Source: Amyelois transitella
Taxonomy: Eukaryota > Arthropoda > Insecta > Lepidoptera > Pyralidae
Assembly (NCBI RefSeq): GCF_032362555.1
Contig: NC_083535.1
Location: forward strand, 7,440,001 to 7,504,000
Reading direction: 5' to 3'
DNA length: 64,000 nucleotides
Positions 24,778 through 37,476 of the stretch are shown piece by piece. The notes beneath the pieces were generated by a model. The model searched no databases and was not told the origin of the DNA. It saw only the letters and a program-made list of their open reading frames with translations. Every line of letters begins with the position of its first letter. The stretch's first letter is position 1. A program made the translations under genes and the position numbers.

Positions 24778-25719
24778 TTTAAAAAAAAAGAAGGAAGAAG
24801 AGTCACACGCGTACCAAAGTTAAGACACACGATTCTTACTTGACACATACGTACATTGGCGACGTTTCTCATCGTGCATTAAGTTCGTCTGTCCGTCCCC
24901 AGGCTGTAGGTATTTCATAAACCGTGATAGCTAGAAATCTAGCTGAATTTTTTAAATTAGGTCTTCGAGTAATGTTTTTAAAGCGTAGAAATACAAAATA
25001 TTACCGTTCCCGCATTAACAACAAATACTTAAAAATAAAAATATATATTAAAAAACACTACACATTAAACGTGTTTTTTCTGTAATTTATCCTAAATGTC
25101 CTGATCGGTCTATTAATAAAAAATAACAGTAGCAGAAGTAAATAGCAGTCCGTAATGATAGATCCGAATAGAACTAGCGCCAAAGTGTACTTATAGTATG
25201 GCACTTCAGATTATTCAAAGCTATATTGAGGATTAAGTTGCTGGTAAATAATCCTGGCTACGAGGAAAATACTCGTCGAATACTAAAAGCTATCAATTTA
25301 TTCATTGTGAACGGCCTGAACAGGACATCTACACAAACGAACTTTATATTGACATTTCCATTGAAGAAATCTCTTTTTTCTCTATGGTTTTTATAGAGCA
25401 GTAGAGCTATTTTGTATCGTTGCTCGCTTGCTTGTTGCGTTGTGATTTTCGGTAGTTTTTCGCTAATAAAACGAGTAAAACTATTCTACGTTTTGCAGAC
25501 ATAATCAATCAATTCGAAAAAGTACGTTTTGTGTATAAGATGTACCGGATTCTGTTGTATTAAGTAAACATAATGGTGGGAAGTGAACTCACAATCTCTT
25601 AAATTGTGGACTAATTTTGTTGTGAACGTAAAACTAAAGATTATTAGAAATGGTGTCATCTAAAACCTTTCTATTTTATACATTTTGAACATAAAAATAT
25701 AAGTGCACGAATCAGCAAG
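24778..25719 (+). other. Upstream region of the zer-1 gene
   Basis: Non-coding. It contains the likely promoter and 5' untranslated region of zer-1 (the start codon follows at 25720). No TATA box at a convincing place and no spliced leader exon could be fixed by eye. Confidence 0.4.
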
Positions 25720-28700
25720 ATGACTGACCAGGAAGTATTTTCGTTATACGACAGTTGTCCTGATTCTTTGTTCGACATATGTTTGAATTACATTGTCGAA
25801 AATCTAAATACGATTACAAAATTAGATCCCCCTAACAAATATCGTAAACTCAAAGACGACGTTGTTCTACCTGCTGAAATCTGTGAGAAATTCCTAAGGG
25901 CTTATCAAAGAAACAGCCGTGTCAGTGATAGCATAGCAAATCTTTTCCGCGATCGCACGCGAACGAGATTGGATTCCGTAAAACTGCGGAATTCTCGTAT
26001 TACAGATGAAGGTCTTCTGTATTTCATGGCCCATAAGCCATACGAAGTAGACTTAGTGCAGTGCGAATATTTGTCCACTGCTTCCTTAGATATTATTAAT
26101 AGCAAGAGTGAAAATCTAGTCTCTCTGAAGTTTGGGCCTTCTACATCTGTCATTCCTCAAGACGAAAGGTTATTTAGACAAAGGGGATATGTGATCAATG
26201 CTCCTAATTTACGACGGCTCACAATTCAACGCCGTGGTGGGGCTATATTCCCATTGCTACTCCTCAAGCCTCTTACAAATTTGACATATCTAGACCTGTC
26301 TGAATGTGCATCAGCTGGTTCCATATGGGCACTAACAGGATTAAAACACTTAAAATCACTAATACTGCACAGTGTCCACTGGTTAAAAGACATTGTGATA
26401 GATTGGATAGCAAGTTTAACTACATTGGAACACTTGGACATATCACAATCAAATGACAGGCATGGCAAATATTTGTATCCCAATGATGTGTTATCCAAAC
26501 TAGTTACAAGTTTGCCTTTGTTGGAGTCCTTGGATATTTCTGGCACCAATTTAGCAGGATCTGGTGCAGCTGCAGTTGGCACAGCTAAAGACAGTGCTGG
26601 CAAGTGTGATGTTCAAGAGCGGTGTGATATACCTGGACTAGTAAGTCGTGTAAACAGGCCATTAGAGTTTCTTGGTCTATATGGAACTCATCATGGGGCT
26701 TGCAAGAGACATGATATACCAGCTAAAGTGGTAAGTGAATAACAAGTTTTTAAAATGAGAAATCAGTATAATCTTATGACAAAAAAATATAGGTTAAAGG
26801 TGCTATATAATTTTTTTAACATCTGCATTCAGCCTTACTAGATCAGCTTTAAATTCAGCCAAATGCCAATACAAATTATATTTCTTTTCTACAAGATATC
26901 GGGAGATGCAAATGAGGAGCAGATTCTGACTGCAGCTACAGCTTACATGGACAGGCCAGCAATGCTGGCTCGTGTTCTCAATGATCTCTACTATTTGTTC
27001 CGTTATGAGATCAATGCATATGTTGGCCGGGCTCTTAATGTTGTCCTGTGTGCCATGGACACACATGTCTTAGAGAAACATATCCAAATATCTGGAAGGT
27101 GATTCACTTGTTTATTTTTATTACATTGTTGCTACAAATGGTTACCAAATGCTTGTTAACATTGCTCTCGTATATACCTATATAGCTTGTTAGTTTGGCT
27201 TTTCCTAATTCCATAAAGACATTGGAAGCCTTGATTAAAAAAAAAACACTAACAGAATACTATATTCTATTTCTGAATGAGTACTTTAAAGTCATAATTT
27301 GTTATTTTGTATAGTGCCACCCTTTTCTACATAGTGAAGGGCAAAGAAAAGAACCGCATTGGAATCAAATTGAAAAGGCGAATTATCACTGCACTGCTTG
27401 ATGGCATGGAGGCACATCTTGGAGATGATACTATGATGAGAAATGGCTGCCTTACATTATGCCAATTCAAGATACCTACGGATGTGGTAAGAGAATTATT
27501 CATTTTGGGCCACTGCTCTTGCAGTGCCAATTATTTCTACATGTTTGCTGGTAATACAAAGAACATTAATATTGGGGTATATATAATTTATTTTTTAAGT
27601 TAATAAACATTAGATGTTTTGGTAATATGTCATTTGAAAGAATATATTTAGGAAATTAAATTTGATAATAGGAAAATTATGTCAACATAAGTTGTAAATT
27701 AATTTTTTAATTAAAAAAAAAAAATATTCTTATAAATGTTATAGCTGGAGACTTAGCATACTTATATGTTCAATGATTGTGTTGACCAAAGGAATTTTCC
27801 AAATTTAATGAAGTATAGTAAACAAATCCACTATTTAAGAAAAGTGAAAAGTCAGAGCCTGGTAACTATAGACCTATCTCAATTTTACCAATTCTGAGCT
27901 AGGTTTTGAGACAATCATGCTTAATCAAATGCAGCTCTACTTTAAGTCTAATAAATTATTTCAATGTCCACAATACGGTACTGAGGGTAAATGTACAACA
28001 GATGCAGGTGTTGCTCTTGTCACTCATTATCAATGCATGGAGATGAAGACTAAAGCATTTGATTGCTCGCTCATTACAGGTTCAACACTTTTGCTATTAA
28101 ACTAATTAAATGATAATCTAGTGAAAGATTACAGACAGTAGATATAAATATCACAAGATTGAAAGGAGCTAACGTAAAAATAGGAGTGCCGCAAGTTTCC
28201 ATTTTCCAAGGAGCCATCTATGGGTTAAAACAAAGAGATTTGCTTAGAGCATTTTGCAAAAATCTGAATATTTTGACATTGCCCCCTCAATACATATTCG
28301 ATAAAGTTATGCATGTAAGGAAAATCTAAGATTCTTTCAAAAAGTAGGTAATGTACTAGTAAATCAATGTCCGGGAAATATGCTGCTTTGGAAGCGGTAG
28401 TAGATATATATTTAAGTTATGTGAAGTCAATTAGTGATGCCTTATATCCAATTTTGAAAATCTATTCTAATCAATTTTTTGTTTTGTATGGCTGGCCATT
28501 TTATCTGCACTTAGGGTTTAGCTAAAAAGACAATTTGTGGTGCGATAATACAATGTGGCTCATAAATGTGTGTTATTAAACTTTTCAAGTCTATATTTTT
28601 TAAGTTTATATCATCATTGGTTAAAGTTCATTATGTTAATATGTTACATTTGATTGCATTGTTTGAGTTAAAATATTGATAACCTATATAACTTATATTT

Positions 28701-31700
28701 TTTGTTTATGGGGCATGGTGTTTATCAGCATTATTATTACATACTTGCAATTTCTAAATGTAATGATGTTTTGTATTAACCTAATTGAAACATTTCTATG
28801 AATATTGAAATTGTTTGAACTTATGTAGACTTATTAAGTAAGCAAGAGTAATTATATACTTTTTAATATTAGATTACTGAGTAATTAAATACAAATTAAG
28901 GTTACTTTAGTACTTACTAGCTACCCGCTTCCGGCTTCGCACGGGTAGCATTGATACGTATAAATCTTCCTCTTGAATAACTATTTAAAAATACTTACTA
29001 CTATACTAGTTTTCAAGATCTAAGCATACATACATACAGAGGGACAGACGCGGGAAGCGACTTTGCTTTATAGTATGAAGTGATATATGTACATTTGTAG
29101 CGGGAGCGATGATTCAGGCTCGACCGCCACAAAAAGGAAGATCTTCCACCAAGCTAGGTGTTATGCTGCACGATATGTATTATAGGAATCCCGACTTTAA
29201 TGATGTTGAGTCGGAGGTTGTATTTATTCTCCTATCCATGATATCTTTGCTTGCGCCATTTGGCAAACGCCCTGTTATAGGCTTGGTGGCGTGTGATCTC
29301 CGTATGTTAATATTGAGTGCTATTGGTTAAGCGCGTCGTATTCTGACTGTTACAGCGTGTGGCGTTAGTGAAGTCGCCACAAATTTTTTGTGTCCAATCG
29401 TATGTAAAACATCGAATATTTATAGTATTTGCTATATCTATGGGTGTTACCTATCCCATTCTTTTACACAAGTGTGTCAATTTTATTATTTCCAGCTGTT
29501 TGAATATGAACGCGTCGTTCAGATCCTGCTGAATGGGGTAGCCGATGTACATTTGGAGGGTTTCGTGCAGCGTATTGCCATCTATTTGCTGAACTCGCTC
29601 GCCTGCCAGGTCGACGGCAAACAAAAACGCTTCCTGGGAAATAATGGAGCTATTGGAGTAAGTATTCTTCTTTTATTATAAACACCTATCAAGGGCCACT
29701 TAGAGAAGTTTGGTAGCAAACCAATCTTCGCTAAGTGCCCCTTGATTGGTGTTGCGAAAATATTGTCATCTAGGTACAGGTTGAACTCGCCTGCTATATT
29801 GGCGGCAAGTAAAAAGCTCTATGATCGCTATTAAGTAAGATCGGAGTAAGCACTTTTTATTTTATTAAAATAACTAGAGGCCGCCCGCGACTTCGTCCGC
29901 ATGGAAACCCTATCAATCCCGCGGGAACTCTGGGATAAAAAGTAGCCTATGTGTTATTCTGGGTCTTCAGCTACCTACATACCAAATTTCATGGTAATCG
30001 GTTCAGTAGTTTTTGCGTGAAAGAGTAACAAACATCCATACAAACTTTCGCCTTTATAATAGTAGTAAGATGACTTGGCTCTTCTTCGCACAGTGCCTGC
30101 GGTTGAATATGTGAAAACTACATCATAATTCATTAGGCACATTTTTTTTAAGAAAATCGCTTATAAACGAACAGGTGCAAGGCGACTTTGAAACTAACTG
30201 TATATGTTAATGTCGTAATAATATTTGTGCCGTGTGGTTCCTGGCACCAACACAAAAATGAATAGGACCACTCCTCTTTCCCATGGATCTCGTAAAAGGC
30301 GACTAAGGGATAGGCTTACAAACTTGAGATTCTTTTTTTAAGCGATGGGCTAGCAACCTGTCACTACTTAAATCTCGATTCTATCATCAAGCCAAAAAGC
30401 TGAATGTGGCCTTTTCAAGACTGTTGGCTCTGTCTACCCCGCAAGGGATATAGATGTAATTATATGTAGTTATGTATAAATATTTGTTTTTTATCTTCTT
30501 GTCTATGCGAATTTAGTTTCAGGCTTAAGCTATGTAATAGACTTAATGATATTATCTATTCTAGTGTCTATAGTTTCTTTGAAATTCAGTTACCTGTGGC
30601 GGACGCATTGTTTTGGCTGATAATGATACAGGTAGAAAAAATATCTCTATGACTATCAATTTAATAGTGTTTTTTTATTATGACTTTATACTTGACAAAA
30701 AACCATGGATCCTTTTTCGATTTCTTTTGTTACAATGCATCCCATCAATGACTGAGAGCTAGCCAAAAAGGCGGGGGTGGGGGTAACATAAGCTTCATGT
30801 AAGTTTGTAAGTACTTCTTATTCTTTGAGCTGGGCCAAGTTTTATGAAGAGAATAAATATATTTTACACGATTGGTTCAAATTCTTAATAAGTTAATAAT
30901 AGAATTTGCCAGTAAATCTGCATGGCGAGTGTTTTCCATAGGTACTGCAAAGCAAAGCGAAACAAATTTTCTACTACCGTTGTTGTTATTTTATATGTTT
31001 TTAAACAGCAGCAGCAGCATCTAAATGTCGTATTGTCATAAGCCTTTTAACAAATTGCCTAAAGCTTATCTTTCCTCTTACCATTTTGCGGTTGTGAAAA
31101 TATGGCATTAAATGATTTAGCAAAGATTTTATGGTATGCCTTGGATATGTTTATCAAATTAATTATTTAGTCCCCTTCTACGTCATTTATGAACTATTGT
31201 GTCCCCGTCAAAAATCACGCTTATTTAGTTAGTATCTGCCTCACGGGTGTATCCCACGAGATCGGTACTTTTTCCAAGATGAATGGTCTCAGTATACCTA
31301 CTCAATACTATGTGTATGTGCAAAATTTCAAGAATATTGGATTATAACAAAAACAGTGTTAAGATGAAACTAATTTTATCCACAAAAATAAAATTGAACG
31401 CTGACGAAAACTGACGCTGTGTGCAAACGTACTATTATATATTGTTAGTATATAGATAAATCCAAATTGTTAAGCCTTCAGAATATTTATTAGAAAGAAA
31501 ATTAATGCTAAATCATCTATGTGTATATTTTTACATGTTTTAGAATCCAATTATATGTGAACTTGCTCAAAGCGACGGTCGCATATTTAACACTGAGTTA
31601 GTCGTGGGCGGCAGTTAAATATAGATTTAAGGTTAGTGCTGGCAAAATAGACGTGACGCTAGCTAGATGCTAGAATGTTATCGATAAATCGATAGAAGTT

Positions 31701-34700
31701 TATTAACATTAGACTCGGTAGGAGGTTTTTTGATTTTATTCTTGGTTCTAATTGAAAATTATATGTGAATAAGGATTTTAAATTTACGCGGATGAAGTCG
31801 CGGGCAACAGCTATTCAATAAATAATTCGCAACATGCATCTTCATAAACAAATATCAAAACATAAATAACATAAGTTCCTTACATATGAAATTGGTGTTT
31901 GGTATAGAAGAAACAAAAAGTCGAATATTATTTATTTTTTTACTAAGAAAACCAATCGGATATCTAAATTTAGAAAAAAATGATAATCTGTTGGAGCAAG
32001 GTCCGGGGAGTACGGTGGATGGCTTAGACGTTCCAATTACTCTTCTAATTTGGTAGCAGTCTGTTGTGCAGTGTGTAGTCTAGCGTTGCCATAAAGCAGC
32101 AGTACCGTGGAGCGATTGACCAGCCTCGGTTGTTTAGCAGCTAGCTTTTCCTTCATAGTTTGCAATTGCTGACAAAAGTCGTCTGCCGTAATCGTCTGGT
32201 CAGGTTTGGGAAAACTGTAATGGACGACACCGGTACTAGTACACCAAACGGTTGCGATGAGCGTTTCCGATTATCTTAGAGAATCCACAGGTGATTTGTA
32301 TTAAAAACCCCTCATTAATGTGCCGGTTAAGTAATGTAACGCAGCAGACGATACGCGTTTGCCGGTTTGCTTCAATCAATTCGTGAGGAATCAATATCAG
32401 TATATATGTATTTGTCGGCCGTAGGTACTTAGGTACGTAGTTTGATTCACATTAGAATATGTTGACAGTAGGTACTTTGGTTGTTAGGCAAGTGATCTAA
32501 TTAATAGTGACCCATGACGTGATCTTTTATTTTGGAGGCAATAAATAACACATGTTTATTTCAAAGTGTTTAAAGTTTTACATATTATTTTCATAAAAAT
32601 ATTCATAACGTATATAGCATACAAACATAAATCACACCTCTTTCCCTGAGGGGTAGGCAGAGACCACATCGTTCCCCTTGCCACGATCCCTGCATACTTC
32701 TTTCGCTTCATTCACATTCATAACTCCCTTCATGCAATCTCGTCGGTTTCGGGTACTCTTGACCTGACCTTTTGCTAGATTCTCCGATTTGATCAAGGTA
32801 CGTTCGTGTAGGCCTTCCCACTCCTGACAGACTGAAAAGACTCGAGAAAATAGAGTTTGAAATTTAAGGCTACAAAAATCAATTCTACCCGTTTGTAACA
32901 CCGTCTTTATTTATTCATAAAGATTACTAAAATATGCATCCAATCATGTGATGTTAATTACAATTCAAGGGCTCAAATAAAAGTAATAAGCATAACTCAC
33001 TCTAACTCGGTCAAAAATCCGAGTAACGTAAAAGAATACAAAAATGGGTGTTAAGTGAAATCTTTGATTTATCTTGCACTGTTAATGGCAAAAGGAAATG
33101 TCCTTGTCTGGAGTTGACACTACAGAAACTGTATCCGTACTGTCATACTACCGTCGTGTTTAATCATGTATTAATAACAAAGTGAACATAGTGGAATAAG
33201 TCGTCCTGACTAATCAGTTACGGTTCAGTGGAAATTCAGAAATAATCGTTGTTAACTTATTAAATGTTCCTTGTTGAATAATTAGGTTATAGGTAGTTAG
33301 CAAAGTTGTTGGTAGTTGGCCAGAAAATTAATTAGACAATATAAAAGATTTTGATAGGTATCTTCATAAACTCTAGATGTCGTGTCAAATCTTTGTGCCA
33401 TTTTTACTAATATACCTAAGTTGAATAGAAATTAATGAAATTATTTAAGTTTGTTATGATGACTTATTTCAGTAAGAACATTTAATTTCCTTGTATGTAG
33501 ATACACATACATACATATAATCACGTATTTATCTCTTGCGGGGTAAACAGAACGTGTTGAAAAGACATAGGCCACGTTAAGCTCTTTGGCTTTATGATAG
33601 AATTGAGATTCAAATAGTGACAGGTTACTATCCCATCCCAAAAGAAGAATCCCTATAATATAATAATAAGTTTACAAGCCTATTAGTCGCCTTTACATAT
33701 TTTTGTATGTACCATTTGGTTTGTTTTATGTACCAATGCACTCATACTCAGTGAAATGTTAAACATTAAATTCATTTCTCTCAATGTTTTCCGCTTTGCG
33801 TTAATATTGGTATTAGCAAGTATGTAATGACTTAATATTGTATTTACGGCGCATAGAATATTTGTTTGTTATATGAAGGTGAAGTAAGCACCTATTGCGA
33901 ACTTTTTATATACGATTTCGTTCGCGGCTCAGCCAGCGCGAAAGTACCCTATATAAGTAATTTCATGGTGAAAGTGAAAGACGGACAAACTCTTTTTCAC
34001 TTTCCCTTCTGGCGAGTTGGTGACCAATACTGGAAGAGTTTCATCAGCTTGTGCATCTTCTCATACCAGTGGTCGATTAGTTTGGGCGAAGTACCAGCAC
34101 CCTTTTGGGGAGGGTGCCGTTTTAAGGAGCCATGCGTTCTGTTCTTCTGGGGATGAAGGAATTCTGTGTCCGTTTTGAAGAGTGTTCCTTAATCTGGACG
34201 TTAGCCTCAAGGGGGTTAGGTGCTTAGGTAGTTTGTAGCGTTTTGACAAAACATTATGTTATGACACCTGAGATCCGGGTTCGAATATAGCTGGCTAGAG
34301 CATAATGAAAAACGAACTTTCTCCGATTGGCCTGGGACTTGGATGTTTATCTATATGTATAGTTAAGTTAGTATATCTCGTAACACAAGCCTCTAACAGA
34401 CTTAGAGGCTAACTCAATGTGTGTGTATTCTGTCCCGTATTTATTTATTAGATATAACTAAAATTTTATTTAAAAAAAAAAAATTTAGTTATATCTAATA
34501 AATAAATAAATCCTTTTGTAGCTTCAAGGCCGAATTAATGAGAATTATTTATATATTGTTACAGAAAATGTTGAATCTGATCTCCGACCGCCTTGAGCGG
34601 CGTGTCTGCGACGACGTGCTGGAGGTGGCATGGTCCACCATGTGGAACGTCACCGACGAGACCCCGCAAAACTGTCAGAGATTCCTGGACAACTTCGGGA

Positions 34701-37476
34701 TGAAGTTCTTCCTCTCCTGTCTAGAGGTATTAATATTATTCAGTTTTTGTTTAAATGCTAATTGAACTGCATGCGGTTTCAAAAATACGTGACAAAAGAT
34801 TAAAAAAAATTTTTGGAGTAATATTATGAAAAGAAAGGGTGATTCCTAACTATCCGGGTTAAAATAAACAAGCTCTTTGGGTTGCACCTAAGTCCTATGT
34901 ACAAGAAATGTTCTACGCGTTATTTATCTTCAACTTCCTGACATAAGTCTTGAGACTTGCGACCTCCCTCTAGAAAGGAGCTCGTTCCACCAACACCCAC
35001 CAACCTCCATTGTGTACCTAATTTAAGAGAAACGGTTCCTATCTGACCATTGTTGAGAAACCTTATCAATTTTAGATCATTGTTATAATCCAATATCCAT
35101 AGAAAGATAGCCTGAATGTGCAGCTTTCCATGCGATATATTGTCTCTCATCGTACGAGCTATTGTTTTTTATTTTTCGCTCTCATTTTGCGTATTTACGG
35201 TTGTACCCACAATACTTCAGAACCACGGCTCAACCTCCGACCTTTTGTTATTAAGTGTTATTTGTCATATGAGAATAAATTCCAGAAATTCCCGGACAAG
35301 GAGGAGTTACTGCGCAACATGATGGGCCTGCTCGGGAACGTTGCCGAAGTAGCGGCGCTTCGCCCCCAACTCATGGACAAAGTGTTCCTCGGCGTCTTCA
35401 ACGAACTGCTGGATTCCTCCAGTGATGGCATTGAGGTAACTTAAACATTACATCTTCTGTGATCAATGATGCGAGACGACTTGTACCATTTAAACAAATA
35501 AAAAAGAATAAAAGCGACTAAGGAATAGGCTTATAAACTTGGGATTCTTCTTTTAGGCGATGGGCTAGCAACCTGTCACTATTTGAATCTCAATTCTACC
35601 ATAAAGCCAAACAGCTGAACGTGGCCTATCAGTCCAAAGCCAAAAGAGTTCTTGAAAAGATAAAGGTACAACAATAAATAATGCATTTCTTGGTATTCTT
35701 TCTTTGAAGTCTACTTCAATCCTACACTAGATGTCCGAAAAATAAATAAATATATGGGATAAATTACACAGACTAAGCTAACAGAAAACTTTAGTTATTT
35801 ATACTTATGTTATAAAGAAGTAAGCATATTATTTAAGTTTAAGGGGGGTAATCGCCGAAAATACTGAATCGATTTCAAAAATTCTTCCAACATCAGACAG
35901 CGACGTTATCTAAGATCGCTATAAGCATATGTTTGTTTCTCAAATTAATTAGTTTTAACACTTTATTTTTACGGAGATAACTTACGGCGTATTCATCAGA
36001 ATTTAAGATTTTGAAATATTGTGAAATTTAAAAATGCGCATAACAAATTATTGTAACGCGGCTCGCCGTTGGCCATGCTTTGTCGCGTGATTTGTGCACT
36101 ACATATTATTACAGTAGACCTACTATTACGTCAAATTTTTTTTTACCCGACTCCGACAGAAGGCAGTTGCTTCCGAGGTATAATCGTTTATTAATTCTAT
36201 TAAAAAAACTTTGTTTTAACATATACAAGATATTAACATATCATATCGTGACCACACCTAATGGAAGAATGTGCGGTAAGGGAAGCACCTGGCTCATACA
36301 GTGTTTAGCTTCACTATAAGACTAGTATCAAAGCTAGTTAGAAAAATTAACACATATTATTTGTACTTTTTGTTTTCTTAATTTCTTGAACCGCGGACCC
36401 TGAAAACCTGAAATGCAGGTACAACCTAGCTTAGGATCCAGTCTACCTCCAATATTGTCTTATCAGACCAACGGTTCGATAGATATCGCGTTACAATCAT
36501 ACAAAAAATATTTTTGCGCCTAGTTGTTTTGTAGTTTGTAGACATTTTCATTTGTATCATTTAATTATTATTAATTTATTAAATGTTGCATACAGGTGAG
36601 CTACAACGCGGCCGGAGTCCTGGTCCACATGGCGTCCGACGGGCCCGAAGCTTGGACCGTGGACGAGCCCTCTCGCGACACTGTGCTGGCCCGCGTGGCC
36701 GCGGCCGTACAGCGCTGGGACCTCAGGGCGGAGCGGAACATCAACTATCGTTCATTCGAGCCGATGCTGAGTCTGCTACACGCGCATCATACGCCGCAGT
36801 GCCAGCATTGGGCCGTCTGGGCACTGGCTAACCTGACAACCGTCTACCGTGAGTCACTATTATACTTAGTTATTACTTACTAGCTGTTACCCGCGACTGA
36901 TCCACGCAAACAAAGAGACAGGATCTTTAGCGACTTACTTTATAAAAAAAAAAATAACCTCTACATATTCATACCTCTAATGTTTAACTGCCAAGTAAAA
37001 CAGTACAAACAATACTTTATTTTAAACGTGGTCCTACTAATCCAATAGGACTAATGGAAGCCGCAGCAGCGACCGCGTTTAAATTAAATCCCGGTCAGAG
37101 AGTTTTAGAACAAGTAGGTATCTTTTTATGACTTGAGATGTTATACTCAAATCGGTATCGAGAAGGACAGGATGTCTTCAATCATAGAAAAAAAAATACT
37201 ATAACCATGGGTTTCCATGCAACACAAATCAAGTTACATGTGAAGTCTATTAAAATTTTAATTAAAATATTTTTAACAAAGTAACATGTGTCCACAGCCG
37301 AGAAATACTGCAACCTGGTTGACGCCGAGGGCGGTCTGAAGCTGCTCAAAGAGCTGATAGCACACCCGGCGCCCTACAAGATGGTCAAGGACCTCGCTCA
37401 GGTGGTCATTGTAAACTGCTCTATCTACGTCAACCATGACGCCAACCCCCCGAACACTTTGTTCCTAGACAACTAA
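25720..37476 (+). CDS. ZER1: Protein zer-1 homolog, complete
   Basis: Eight coding exons with GT-AG borders and unbroken phase: 25720-26730, 26896-27098, 27315-27486, 29496-29657, 34565-34726, 35286-35435, 36596-36848 and 37298-37476. They give 763 residues, close to the roughly 766 of vertebrate ZER1. ZER1 and its relative ZYG11B are substrate receptors of cullin-2/elongin ubiquitin ligases and recognise proteins with exposed N-terminal glycine (established knowledge). The N-terminus (LFDICLNYIVENL, residues about 15-30) fits the VHL-type box that binds elongin C. Residues about 85-290 are leucine-rich repeats (LTYLDLSECAS, LEHLDISQS, LESLDISGTNL). About 340-763 form armadillo-like helical repeats that hold the degron, with HWAVWALANLTTVY and MMGLLGNVAEVA as typical segments. 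Start: the first ATG of the long exon, context AAGATGA. Intron 4 (29658-34564) is crowded with mobile DNA but the coding exons are intact. Confidence 0.96.
27770..28335 (+). pseudogene. LINE reverse transcriptase fragment in zer-1 intron 3
   Basis: Broken codons on the plus strand read EPGNYRPISILPIL, NQMQLYFKSNKLFQ, YGTEGKCTTDAGVALV, KAFDCS and VKIGVPQ, and further on FCKNLNILTLPPQYIFD and VMHVRK. This is the ordered motif series of a Jockey-like reverse transcriptase, but the FADD core and much else are deleted and several stops interrupt it. It is an old insertion within the intron and should not affect the mature zer-1 message. Confidence 0.75.
28917..29083 (-). mobile_element. Short non-autonomous Helitron, 167 bp
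   Basis: CTAG (28917-28920) is preceded by host A and followed by the GC-rich hairpin region CCCGCTTCCGGCTTCGCACGGG. The other end reads, in reverse, TCACTTCATACTATAAAGC, with a host T after it. It belongs to the same family as 4030-4763 and 20320-20939 but is much shorter. Confidence 0.8.
29681..29753. repeat. Imperfect 35-bp hairpin
   Basis: Arms 29681-29714 and 29718-29753 pair with about five mismatches around a three-base loop (AAGGGCCACTTAG against its near complement). It lies between zer-1 coding exon 4 and its degenerate copy, so it may have formed with that duplication. Confidence 0.7.
29755..29865 (+). pseudogene. Degenerate copy of zer-1 coding exon 4 (3' half)
   Basis: It aligns with 29568-29680, running from ATTGCCATCTA through TTGAACTCG, CGCCTGC, GGCGGCAA and the splice donor GGAGTAAG, and on into the T-rich intron start. 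The homologous exon codes for LLNSLACQ...GNNGAIG. In this copy the frame has a stop after GGK and small deletions, so it cannot be an alternative exon. It is best explained by an old tandem duplication of the exon end plus intron start, later decayed. Confidence 0.75.
29874..30070 (-). mobile_element. Short non-autonomous Helitron, 197 bp
   Basis: Plus strand: host A, then CTAG, the hairpin CCGCGACTTCGTCCGC, then AAATTTCATGGTAATCGG, GCGTGAAAGAGTAACAAAC and a reverse 5' end TCTTACTACTATTATAAA (TC at 30069-30070), followed by T. This is the common short Helitron of moth genomes. It is located in zer-1 intron 4. Confidence 0.85.
30225..30480 (+). repeat. SINE-like repeat, family A
   Basis: It begins GCCGTGTGGTTCCTGGCACC and includes CCCATGGAT, AAAAGGCGACTAAGGGATAGG, GCGATGGGCTAGCAACCTGTCAC and GGCTCTGTCTACCCCGCAAGGG, ending in a TATGTA-type tail. 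At least ten full or partial copies of the family occur in this window on both strands. The fixed 5' start and simple-repeat tail suggest a SINE, but I could not identify its source RNA. Confidence 0.8.
31900..32330 (-). pseudogene. Decayed mariner transposase fragment
   Basis: Minus-strand codons read TLIATVWCTSTGVVHYSF, then PKPDQTITADDFCQQLQTM, KQPRLVNRSTVLLLYGNARLHTAQQTATKLEE, a stop, and HPPYSPDLAPTDY. These are the middle and third catalytic segments of a mariner transposase from a different subfamily than the element at 10067. The usual HDNAR motif has become YGNAR, which removes the catalytic aspartate. Only about 430 bases remain, with stops and a degraded C-terminus. It sits in zer-1 intron 4. 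Confidence 0.85.
32620..32900 (-). repeat. Interspersed repeat, family B, longer copy
   Basis: Reverse of the family at 18350-18492, extended on its 5' side by blocks containing AAGGCCTACACGAACG, AGGTCAAGAGTACCCGAAACC and TTGCATGAAGGGAG. An open frame of 89 codons runs through it but reflects repeat sequence, not a gene. Confidence 0.75.
33505..33700 (-). repeat. SINE-like repeat, family A
   Basis: Reverse copy with TATCTCTTGCGGGGTA, GGCCACGTTAAGCTCTTTGGC, ATGATAGAATTGAGATTC and GACAGGTTACTA. The end with GTGTGGTTCCCGGCACC is missing. Confidence 0.75.
33850..34250. other. Unassigned segment in zer-1 intron 4
   Basis: It is somewhat richer in GC than the surrounding intron. Short open frames exist on both strands but none shows a known motif or splice context. 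It may be a fragment of an unrecognised repeat. Confidence 0.3.
34282..34455 (+). repeat. tRNA-derived SINE, 5'-truncated
   Basis: It contains a decayed B-box region (GATCCGGGTTCGAATATAGC) and the family body: GAAAAACGAACTTTCTCCGATTGGCC, GGATGTTTATCTATA, AGTATATCTCGTAACACAAG, AGGCTAACTCAATGTG and GTCCCGTATTTATT. It matches the full copy at 41801-42050. Confidence 0.85.
34439..34509. repeat. Hairpin, about 26-bp arms
   Basis: TTTATTTATTAGATATAACT and its complement flank an A-rich loop. The left arm overlaps the tail of the SINE just upstream. It ends about 55 bases before coding exon 5 of zer-1, where it could affect splicing, though nothing shows that it does. Confidence 0.8.
35505..35645 (+). 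repeat. SINE-like repeat, family A, fragment
   Basis: AAAGCGACTAAGGAATAGGC, GGCGATGGGCTAGCAACCTGTCAC and CTGAACGTGGCC match the middle of the family. Both ends are missing. It lies in zer-1 intron 6. Confidence 0.75.

Noticed and set aside
26226..26603. A 125-codon minus-strand frame
   Set aside because: Antisense shadow of zer-1 coding exon 1, with no family resemblance.
29109..29330. A 73-codon frame in zer-1 intron 3 next to a Helitron
   Set aside because: No known motif and no splice sites. The transcript model passes over it without need for this segment.
32632..32901. An 89-codon minus-strand frame
   Set aside because: It lies wholly within a family B repeat that also occurs at 18350-18492.
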